Shown here: positions 1 through 5,424 of the stretch, one piece after another
How positions within the stretch are numbered: position 1 is the first letter of the stretch
Layout: the number at the start of each line of letters is the position of its first letter
Assembly: GCA_026397035.1 (NCBI GenBank)
Contig: JAPLVQ010000073.1
Location: forward strand, 1-12,017
Reading direction: 5' to 3'
Source of the DNA: Candidatus Iainarchaeum sp.
GTDB taxonomy: Archaea; Iainarchaeota; Iainarchaeia; Iainarchaeales; JAAZKV01
DNA: 12,017 bases
Position numbers and translations under genes: made by a program
The notes under the pieces: model-generated
The model's database searches: none
What the model was told of the DNA's origin: nothing
The model's input: only the letters and a program-made list of their open reading frames with translations

Positions 1-2
1 AA

Positions 3-89
3 GATTTTTTTGGAAAAGTTTTGAGGGAGTTCAATTCAACAGGGGTAATTTTTTGGCAAAATGAGGTTTTTTTAAGCATTAAACAGTAA
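3..89 (+). CDS. Possible 3' end of a gene entering from the left
   Basis: A reading frame is open from the window edge for 28 codons and ends in TAA at 87-89. The peptide (aromatic and hydrophobic residues mixed with charged ones, ending FLSIKQ) looks like a plausible protein C-terminus, but it is too short to place in a family. The opposite strand is also open here, from an ATG at 77-79 out through position 1, so direction is not settled. In an AT-rich sequence this length could be chance. Treat it as a candidate partial gene only. Confidence 0.3.
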   Translation, partial: DFFGKVLREFNSTGVIFWQNEVFLSIKQ

Positions 90-144
90 TTAGAGTTTGT
101 TTTAGGGGTTTAAGGAATTAATTTAACTTTGGTTAAATGCTTAA

Positions 145-152
145 TTATTAAA
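145..152 (+). promoter_or_regulatory. Candidate TATA box for the methyltransferase gene
   Basis: TTATTAAA is centred about 27 bases before the ATG at 176. This is the spacing expected for an archaeal TATA box serving a leaderless transcript. No Shine-Dalgarno-like sequence precedes that ATG. The surrounding DNA is very AT-rich, so the match is weak. Confidence 0.3.
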
Positions 153-175
153 TTAGTTCTTTTGATTAATTAGCT

Positions 176-1087
176 ATGAAAAAAACATATTTTCCGCAAC
201 AATTCTTGGACAAGTATTTCGCACTACTTGGTGAGGAATGGGAAAAATTCTTTTATACAATAAAAAGAAAACAGCCCAAATCATTCTGGGTTAATACTGC
301 AAAAGCAAGTATTGGTGAAACGTGCGACTCACTAAAAGCGAAAGGAATAAAATTTGAGAACCTGAAGTTTCATCCGAATGCTTTTTCTATTGATTTAACC
401 GAACCTGGTAAATTAGATGAATATACAAATAGCTGGATAAGTGTGCAGGAAAAAGCAAGCATGATGCCAGTAGTAGTACTTGGAGTGACAAAAGAAGATT
501 ATGTGCTTGACGCATGCGCCGCGCCCGGAATGAAAACAATACAATTAAGCAATCTTGCTGGAAGAGTGCTCGCGACAGACGTTCATTCAAAAAGAATGGA
601 AATACTTAATAAAACAATAAAAAAGTTCGGGCTGAAAAACGTTGAAGCCAAAAGAATTGATTTTAGAAATTTAAAACGAAACAAACGCTTTGATAAAATA
701 CTGCTTGACGCTCCCTGCTCAAGCGAAGGATTAGTACGCAAAAAAAGAGAAGCGCTGATTGATTGGAGCCAAAATTTAGTGAAACGTAAATCAATTGAGC
801 AAAAGCAATTCATTGTACATGCATTTGATTATTTGAAAGAAGGAGGAGAAATGGTTTACTCTACATGCACATTTGCTCCCGAAGAAAACGAAGAAGTAGT
901 GCAGTATTTGCTTCGTGAAAGAAATGGAAGCGCAGGGAAGGAAAAGTTTGGAAGAGCAGTGGTTGTTCCTGTTGTGCTTGAAGGAATAAAAATAAGGGAA
1001 AATAAATTATGTGCAAGCTGTGTACGTCTCTATCCACAGGATAACGACACACAGCAATTCTTCTTTGCGAAAATTAGAAAAGAATAA
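176..1087 (+). CDS. RsmB/NSUN-family RNA (cytosine-C5) methyltransferase
   Basis: This 303-residue protein is an S-adenosylmethionine-dependent enzyme of the NOL1/NOP2/Sun family, which makes 5-methylcytosine in tRNA or rRNA. The SAM-binding motif I is DACAAPGMKT (residues 112-121), followed by the acidic motif II (ATD, 133-135). Motif IV, DAPCSSEG (179-186), carries Cys181, which in this family releases the product. Motif VI, STCTFAPEENE (229-239), carries Cys231, the expected covalent catalytic nucleophile. The C-terminal QQFFFAKI segment is a usual family ending. The length suits the short archaeal members, in which a compact N-terminal region precedes the Rossmann domain; no separate PUA domain is seen. 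The exact RNA target cannot be read from sequence. The gene may be leaderless. The next gene starts 64 bases downstream on the same strand, so co-transcription is possible. Confidence 0.92.
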   Translation: MKKTYFPQQFLDKYFALLGEEWEKFFYTIKRKQPKSFWVNTAKASIGETCDSLKAKGIKFENLKFHPNAFSIDLTEPGKLDEYTNSWISVQEKASMMPVVVLGVTKEDYVLDACAAPGMKTIQLSNLAGRVLATDVHSKRMEILNKTIKKFGLKNVEAKRIDFRNLKRNKRFDKILLDAPCSSEGLVRKKREALIDWSQNLVKRKSIEQKQFIVHAFDYLKEGGEMVYSTCTFAPEENEEVVQYLLRERNGSAGKEKFGRAVVVPVVLEGIKIRENKLCASCVRLYPQDNDTQQFFFAKIRKE

Positions 1088-1140
1088 TTGGTGCAAGATT
1101 AATTAATACGATTGGACTAATATTAAAAGGAATTAATTTT

Positions 1141-1148
1141 AGGAAGGT
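1141..1148 (+). promoter_or_regulatory. Shine-Dalgarno-like site
   Basis: AGGAAGGT lies 3 bases before the ATG at 1152 and 6 before a second in-frame ATG at 1155. It partly matches the archaeal consensus GGAGGTG. Spacing alone would favour the ATG at 1155, so the two starts differ by one residue. Confidence 0.5.
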
Positions 1149-1151
1149 CAA

Positions 1152-1874
1152 ATGATGAAAGATATTCACTCAAGTTTTAACCCAAAAATAGTTCTCCCTG
1201 ACGGAAAGGCATATCCAATTCTAAGGCTCCGCGGGAATAATCCAAAAGTTAGTAAACTGCTTTGGGAAGGAGAAAGCGACAAAACAGCAAGAGAATATCA
1301 AGATGCACTTAATGAATGGGGTCCAGGGACACTAGACAGAAAACCAGATTACACTTCAATGTTCCTGTGGTTTATGAAAGAGAGTCATGCAAACTCTAAT
1401 TATGTGTGTAGATATGCTCTCCAAAGAGAGTCTGAAGTGTTTTTTGTTTTGGGGGCAGATAAAAAACCAATAGCCTTTTTTTCAATTCTTCATGGAAAAG
1501 GCATGGCATACCTTGGCACAATGTATGTGAAGAAAAAGTACCGCGGGGTTATGGGAAACAAATCGGCAGAAGGAATTGCAATGAAACTTTCAAGCACAGG
1601 GCAGAGGCTTGTAGAATATGCATTGCGCGTCGCAAGAAGAATGGGACATACTGGGCTTGTGATTCCTCAGATGACATTAGGGATGGAAATTGCTCAAGAT
1701 AAAGCGGGGAAAAATCAAAGACTTCAACGCATTATTGCGTCAAGAATTCAGGAAGCCAATGAAATGGCTGGAGATGATGCACTTATTGAATTTAATAAAA
1801 GGCAGTCAAGAAGTAAAGGAAGGAGACTTCCTGTGAGCCAGTCGGCTCGTTTTAGCCGGCGATTGAGAAAGTAA
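1152..1874 (+). CDS. GNAT-like acetyltransferase (weak assignment)
   Basis: This 240-residue soluble protein has no signal peptide or membrane segment. The central part resembles a GNAT N-acetyltransferase. A beta-strand region (residues 96-127, VFFVLGADKKPIAFF through LGTMYVKKKYRG) leads into KKKYRGVMGN (127-136), which sits where the acetyl-CoA pyrophosphate loop (R/Q-x-x-G-x-G/A) would be. An amphipathic helix, RLVEYALRVARRMG (152-165), follows, and then a strand. This order fits motif A of GNAT folds, but the loop is imperfect. The last 25 residues are Arg- and Ser-rich (RQSRSKGRR, RFSRRLRK) and may bind nucleic acid or ribosome. The substrate is unknown. The gene follows the RNA methyltransferase by 64 bases and has a Shine-Dalgarno-like site, unlike several genes here. 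If it is not GNAT, it remains a conserved-looking hypothetical protein. Confidence 0.5.
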   Translation: MMKDIHSSFNPKIVLPDGKAYPILRLRGNNPKVSKLLWEGESDKTAREYQDALNEWGPGTLDRKPDYTSMFLWFMKESHANSNYVCRYALQRESEVFFVLGADKKPIAFFSILHGKGMAYLGTMYVKKKYRGVMGNKSAEGIAMKLSSTGQRLVEYALRVARRMGHTGLVIPQMTLGMEIAQDKAGKNQRLQRIIASRIQEANEMAGDDALIEFNKRQSRSKGRRLPVSQSARFSRRLRK

Positions 1875-1945
1875 AAAAGTCTTCTGTCAAAAAACCAAAC
1901 ATAACTAATAAGTACTACTTTTGACTTACAATTGGGAGTAATTTT

Positions 1946-1952
1946 GGCGGTG
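1946..1952 (+). promoter_or_regulatory. Shine-Dalgarno site
   Basis: GGCGGTG differs from the archaeal consensus GGAGGTG by one base and lies 5 bases before the ATG at 1958. It supports that start. Confidence 0.55.
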
Positions 1953-1957
1953 GGAAA

Positions 1958-2407
1958 ATGGTTTTTGGATTATTTGAGAAAGGAAAAATAGAGCTAGTGC
2001 TTGATAAAATGCAGTTCACTCATGGAGAAACAATTACGGGAACTGCAACTGTGAAATTAAATAAGGCAATACAAGCGCGAGGAGTGTTTGCGACACTGTT
2101 TGCTGAAGTAACCTCCACTAGAATGACCGCAAACGGAATGCAGCGTTCAACTCAAAGAGCATTTGAATTCTCTCTCCCGCTTGACGGTGAAAAAGAATAC
2201 AGTACGACGTCATACACTTATCCAATCAAACTTATTATTCCTGCAGCTAATGCAGTAAAAGCGCCCGAAGGAGTAATGGGGGTGGCAGTACAAGCGATTA
2301 GCTTTATTGCAGCAGGAGCGCAGAATACAAAATGGTTTGTAGAAGTAAAACTAGATATCCCAAAAGGATTTGACGTATCAAAAAAAGTACAGATAAATAT
2401 CGGGTAA
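1958..2407 (+). CDS. Arrestin-like / Spo0M-like beta-sandwich protein
   Basis: This 149-residue protein resembles the arrestin-like N-terminal fold found in Spo0M and related prokaryotic proteins. It opens with FGLFEKGKIELVLDK, followed by FTHGETITGTATVKLNK (residues 20-36), the typical strand pair of a protein that describes its own binding groove. It continues with alternating strands (ARGVFATLFAEVTSTR, the EFSLPL region, then YTYPIKLIIP) and ends in KWFVEVKLDIPKGFDVSKKVQINI, the usual closing strands of such domains. There are no membrane segments, cysteines or catalytic motifs, so a scaffolding or binding role is more likely than an enzymatic one. Only a single domain is present, shorter than bacterial Spo0M. 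It lies 83 bases after the GNAT-like gene with its own Shine-Dalgarno site. The function is not known. Confidence 0.6.
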   Translation: MVFGLFEKGKIELVLDKMQFTHGETITGTATVKLNKAIQARGVFATLFAEVTSTRMTANGMQRSTQRAFEFSLPLDGEKEYSTTSYTYPIKLIIPAANAVKAPEGVMGVAVQAISFIAAGAQNTKWFVEVKLDIPKGFDVSKKVQINIG

Positions 2408-2411
2408 ATCC

Positions 2412-2417
2412 TTTTTT
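2412..2417 (+). terminator. T-run after the arrestin-like gene
   Basis: Six consecutive T residues begin five bases after the stop codon, with a further TTTT a few bases on. T-runs without a hairpin are the common archaeal termination signal. The call rests on position and composition only. Confidence 0.35.
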
Positions 2418-2475
2418 AGTTCCTGTTTTAAAAAATCAGTCGAATTGCTGGAAGAAGCGGACTGTAGGGGGAAAG

Positions 2476-2485
2476 AATAAAATTG
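2476..2485 (+). promoter_or_regulatory. Candidate TATA box for tRNA-Thr
   Basis: AATAAAATTG is centred about 28 bases upstream of the tRNA 5' end. This is the normal distance for an archaeal TATA element whose transcript starts at or just before the mature tRNA. Confidence 0.4.
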
Positions 2486-2508
2486 CTTTGGAAAAGAATT
2501 CCTTTACC

Positions 2509-2581
<73 letters not shown>

Positions 2582-2602
2582 TTAATCCTATTTAGAACAA
2601 AC

Positions 2603-3025
2603 TTATTTCATCAAATTAAAAGTAATGTATTTGCTCGTGAAATAATTGTAAATTAGCGCCACAAATATTGCACAGAATTTTGCAAAAGTCGGCCAAACCC
2701 CAAAGTATTCTACCTGCAGAGCGGTAACTGAAGCATTAATCGCTAAACCCCCTGCCTGAAGCACTGTGAAAACAAGTAACTGTTTGTGTTTTTTTGCGTA
2801 ATTATTTTTGAAAGTGAATTTCCTCTGAATAAAAAAATTAACTCCTGAAGCGACAACAAACGAGCAAATCAAAGAGAAAATATAATACATTCCAATTATT
2901 TCGTTAAGCGTGTAAAAAATTGACAAATCAACTATCGCTGAAATTCCTCCACCAAAACAATACTTAAAAAAACGAACCCGAAAAAACGCCGCAATAGTAT
3001 TCCTGATTAATTCAATAAAATTCAT
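2603..3025 (-). CDS. GtrA-family membrane protein
   Basis: This 140-residue protein has four predicted membrane helices, at about residues 18-42, 47-67, 82-105 and 112-132. Between helices 2 and 3 is the family signature NFFIQRKFTFKN (63-74), corresponding to the usual N-F-x-x-x-R-x-[WF]-T-F. GtrA-like proteins are small membrane proteins often linked to polyprenyl-phosphate-sugar transfer and cell-surface polysaccharide, proposed to flip the lipid-linked sugar. Here no glycosyltransferase is adjacent, so the substrate is unknown. The gene lies 112 bases downstream of the radical SAM gene on the same strand and might be read through from it. Its stop is 21 bases from the 3' end of the convergent tRNA gene. 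The family call is secure; the function is not. Confidence 0.85.
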   Translation of the reverse strand: MNFIELIRNTIAAFFRVRFFKYCFGGGISAIVDLSIFYTLNEIIGMYYIFSLICSFVVASGVNFFIQRKFTFKNNYAKKHKQLLVFTVLQAGGLAINASVTALQVEYFGVWPTFAKFCAIFVALIYNYFTSKYITFNLMK

Positions 3026-3075
3026 TAATTACTTGAAGAAGAATAGATTAATAATCGCTATTATTGGAGTGAAGA

Positions 3076-3141
3076 ATGCAATTTATGGCAGTTAATTTAA
3101 TGAAATTTATTAGTAAGAAACTAAGCAAGACTAAATTTTAA
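3076..3141 (+). CDS. Possible 21-residue basic peptide ORF
   Basis: An ATG at 3076 opens 21 codons ending in TAA at 3139-3141. It is preceded at 3066-3071 by GGAGTG, a good partial match to the archaeal Shine-Dalgarno consensus with a 4-base gap. The peptide starts MQFMAVNLMK, ends in a run of lysines (KKLSKTKF) and would be an amphipathic cationic helix. It occupies the gap between the GtrA and radical SAM genes on the opposite strand, overlapping the radical SAM stop by four bases. It has no cysteine, and nothing shows that it is translated. It could be a chance ORF in AT-rich DNA. Confidence 0.2.
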   Translation: MQFMAVNLMKFISKKLSKTKF

Positions 3142-4283
3142 GGAATTATTTCCGCGCAATTATATTTTAAGAATTCCAACTCCTGTTTTTTAATTTTACC
3201 GTCTTTAAGCGCTTTTTCAACTACTGGTGATATACGCTTCATTTCCCTAATTAAGTGCTTAACCGATTCGCAGACTTCAATAACCCCTTTTTTTGGCCAT
3301 ACAGGGCGAATATTGGAGTAAAGACACCGTCCCCCACACAATTCAAATTCTTCGCACGAAATACACGGTTCTTTAATATTGAGCTTGAAAGGAAGCAGTT
3401 TTGGTTTTGCGGTTTTTATATCCCCAAGATAATGTTCTTTTATTCCAGACATTATAGGGCAGGCGGAGATTTTCCCATTGGGGAGAATAGTAAAATTACT
3501 AATTCCAGAACCGCAACGCAAGTAATACTTCTTTTCAAAAAGAAGCGAATTAATAATTCCAATGAAAGGATAAAGACGAAGAAGATTGCCTTTTTTAATT
3601 TCCATAACCCAATAATCAGCCAATTTTGAAATATCTTTATTATATTTTATGCTCCATTTTGTAAAATCTCTTTTCTTGTAATCATGCCACATATTAGCGT
3701 CAAGCTGCCAATGAATCGAAGCGAATTTGAACCCTTGGGGCATATTTTTCCCAGTCTCTTTTGGATTGATTAATTCCATTATGTCCTCATAAAAATTCGC
3801 CGGTTCCTCAATAGCCATTCTTGCAATGATTTCTCCCCTGAACCCACTTGTTTTTATTAGGTTCAAATTTGAAGTAACTTTTTCCCAAGTTCCCTCTCCC
3901 CGATTCTTATTCGTAATTTCTTTTCCACCATCAATTGAAACAAGAATAGTATGAAACTTATTCACATACTCTTTTGGAAGCTTATCAAGGAGAATACCGT
4001 TAGTTTGGATTAACCAATTCTTTACTGTTTTGTACTTGCTTTGCGAATCCATTACTTTTTTTATAAACTCGATATTTAGAAGCGGTTCTCCACCATAAAA
4101 AATAATTGAAACAGGTTTGTCTTCATCACGCGCAAGAAAAGAATTCAGCTCGTCCATTGAATAAGTAGGCTTTTGCGGCACAGACTCAAATTTAATATTT
4201 GACTCGGGTTCATCAAAAGCCTTCCCGCAACAATACTCGCAACACAAATTACATTCTGGGGTAGTAATTAAATGATAAATCAT
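3138..4283 (-). CDS. Radical SAM/SPASM enzyme, AF1577-like putative peptide modifier
   Basis: This 381-residue enzyme is a radical SAM protein with a complete SPASM domain. The N-terminal CxxxCxxC is C11, C15, C18 (CNLCCEYC), which binds the SAM-cleaving [4Fe-4S] cluster, and GGEP follows at 64-67. The C-terminal cysteines fit the full SPASM pattern C-X12-G-X4-C (C257, G270, C275), then C-X2-C-X5-C-X3-C (C307, C310, C316, C320) and a last C338, enough for two auxiliary clusters. In known SPASM enzymes this arrangement modifies peptides or proteins, making thioether or C-C links, or oxidises alcohols or sulfatase cysteines. Start, length and overall order resemble the archaeal AF1577-type group annotated as putative peptide-modifying enzymes, recalled and not searched. 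No Cys-rich precursor peptide is seen beside it. The hydrogenase-like gene ends 149 bases upstream on the same strand. It is not HydE or HydG, which lack SPASM. Substrate unknown. Confidence 0.85.
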   Translation of the reverse strand: MIYHLITTPECNLCCEYCCGKAFDEPESNIKFESVPQKPTYSMDELNSFLARDEDKPVSIIFYGGEPLLNIEFIKKVMDSQSKYKTVKNWLIQTNGILLDKLPKEYVNKFHTILVSIDGGKEITNKNRGEGTWEKVTSNLNLIKTSGFRGEIIARMAIEEPANFYEDIMELINPKETGKNMPQGFKFASIHWQLDANMWHDYKKRDFTKWSIKYNKDISKLADYWVMEIKKGNLLRLYPFIGIINSLLFEKKYYLRCGSGISNFTILPNGKISACPIMSGIKEHYLGDIKTAKPKLLPFKLNIKEPCISCEEFELCGGRCLYSNIRPVWPKKGVIEVCESVKHLIREMKRISPVVEKALKDGKIKKQELEFLKYNCAEIIP

Positions 4284-4298
4284 ATAACCAACTCTGAC

Positions 4299-4306
4299 TA
4301 TATAAA
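4299..4306 (-). promoter_or_regulatory. Candidate TATA box for the radical SAM gene
   Basis: On the minus strand this reads TTTATATA, a near-perfect archaeal TATA box, centred about 20 bases before the ATG at 4283. That is slightly closer than the usual 25-27. It suggests a leaderless transcript of its own, separate from the hydrogenase-like gene. Confidence 0.5.
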
Positions 4307-4432
4307 ATTGCTAATACAGAATAATTAAAAAAGCCGTTAATTTAGACACGAACCCGCTCTGTTTAATGGGTGGAAGGGTAGTGAAGAAACATTATTTGAT
4401 ATTAAAGTATTTAAAATTGAAGTTAGAATTGC

Positions 4433-5380
4433 CTAAAATTCTTTTGAAAAATCAAGCCCTTTAGTATATTTATCAAGTCCCGCTTGTTTATTCCCTTTAT
4501 TTTTATTTGAATGATGACTATACTTTACTACCCTGCTTTTTTTAAAAAGCAAAGGCGAGCCAGATGCAGCTCCCGGCCCCCCAATACAGCCGCCCTTGCA
4601 GAATAAAACATCAAAAAAAGTCTTGTCACTCTTTTTTGAAAAAAGCTTCGCAAGTTTCTTAGCGCCATCACACGAAGCCATTTCTCCCTTATAAAGAATC
4701 CCCTTATAATGAAGAGTGCTTGATAACCCCCCCAAAAGAGGATATACTTTAGTGTAATCATTATAAAAAGAATCAAAATTGCCTGAACCTTTCTTTATTG
4801 TAGGCTTTTCTTTAGCAACAATCTGTTTCATTTCAGCAAAAGTAATTACCGCATCAATAAATGGCTTTCCCTTATAATTTCCAAACTCTCTAGCCTCAAA
4901 TTTCTTTGCCGAACAGGGAGAAAGAAAAACTATTTTGTGTTTAGGAAAATTCTTTCTCACAATTTTAGCCATTGCTCCCATCGGCGAAACAAAAGGAAGC
5001 AAATACTTTTTCAAATGAGGAAAGCTGTTTTTCACAAGCGAAACAACCGAAGGACAAACCGAAGCAATAAAAACACTCTTAAAAATTGCATCATTTTTTT
5101 TACCTCCGCTCACATAACTTGTATAATGCTCACGAATAAAACGATGATAATTTTCATTTACAATCTTCGCGCCAAAAGTAAGTTCAGTAACCTTATCAAA
5201 ACCCAATCCCTTCATTAAAAGCACAAAATTCTTAAAATCAAAATCAACAACAAAAGAAGGCGCAGTCATTAAGCAAAGCTTTGATTTTGACTTAGGTTTA
5301 TTAGCTTCTTTAAGAAGTGCAAGAACCTTTTTTTGATCCTCATTATAACCAAAAAAATCCAAAGTATTGTATTCTACCAC
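4433..5380 (-). CDS. Minimal [FeFe]-hydrogenase-like protein (H-cluster domain only)
   Basis: This 315-residue protein consists only of the iron hydrogenase large-subunit catalytic domain. It has no N-terminal ferredoxin-like cluster domains and no separate small subunit. The three H-cluster loops are visible. L1 is ASVCP (106-110) against TSCCP in canonical enzymes, L2 is SPCSAKKFE (154-162) against MPCxxKKxE, and L3 is CKGGCIGGPG (261-270) against CPGGCxGGGG. All four ligands of the cubane are kept: C109, C156, C261, C265. The proton-relay cysteine is Val108, and the two conserved methionines are Ser154 and Leu259. The GGPG ending resembles non-canonical, sensory or minimal groups more than group A enzymes. 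Ultraminimal archaeal [FeFe]-hydrogenases are known from DPANN genomes. Maturases are not in this window. The start is GTG at 5378-5380, with a stop further upstream in frame and no ATG between. Activity, sensing or a Nar1-like role all remain possible. Confidence 0.82.
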   Translation of the reverse strand: MVEYNTLDFFGYNEDQKKVLALLKEANKPKSKSKLCLMTAPSFVVDFDFKNFVLLMKGLGFDKVTELTFGAKIVNENYHRFIREHYTSYVSGGKKNDAIFKSVFIASVCPSVVSLVKNSFPHLKKYLLPFVSPMGAMAKIVRKNFPKHKIVFLSPCSAKKFEAREFGNYKGKPFIDAVITFAEMKQIVAKEKPTIKKGSGNFDSFYNDYTKVYPLLGGLSSTLHYKGILYKGEMASCDGAKKLAKLFSKKSDKTFFDVLFCKGGCIGGPGAASGSPLLFKKSRVVKYSHHSNKNKGNKQAGLDKYTKGLDFSKEF

Positions 5381-5401
5381 ATTGTAACAAGAACTAAAGT
5401 T

Positions 5402-5409
5402 GTATTTAT
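5402..5409 (-). promoter_or_regulatory. Candidate TATA box for the hydrogenase-like gene
   Basis: On the minus strand the sequence reads ATAAATAC, centred about 25 bases before the GTG start at 5380. It fits a leaderless archaeal promoter and overlaps the divergent Nudix start codon. The insertion sequence begins 16 bases further upstream, so the TATA box itself is intact, but any upstream operator has been displaced. Confidence 0.45.
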
Positions 5410-5424
5410 GAGTTCTTTTAATGA
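5408..5424 (+). pseudogene. Probable 5' remnant of the interrupted Nudix gene
   Basis: An ATG at 5408 opens MSSFNE and runs straight into the left end of the insertion sequence. It points toward the Nudix coding sequence that resumes on the far side of the element, and that sequence has no start of its own. Joining ATGAGTTCTTTTAATGAGTAT (through 5428) to CGT at 6763 would read MSSFNEY-RTPHDGAEKRF in one frame. That this is the original 5' end is inference, because simple removal of the element between its inverted repeats does not restore the frame. Confidence 0.4.

Noticed and set aside
1877..1925. Inverted GTCAAAA and TTTTGAC before the arrestin-like gene.
   Set aside because: The seven-base arms are AT-rich and separated by about 26 bases, which is expected by chance and too weak to call a terminator.
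3138..4283. HydE or HydG maturase for the neighbouring hydrogenase-like protein.
   Set aside because: The seven-cysteine SPASM pattern is absent from HydE and HydG, and their characteristic N- and C-terminal features are not seen.
4366..4464. A 32-codon plus-strand frame beginning ATGGGTGG.
   Set aside because: It overlaps the end of the hydrogenase-like gene, has no ribosome site or promoter at the right spacing, and its Leu/Lys composition fits chance reading of AT-rich DNA.
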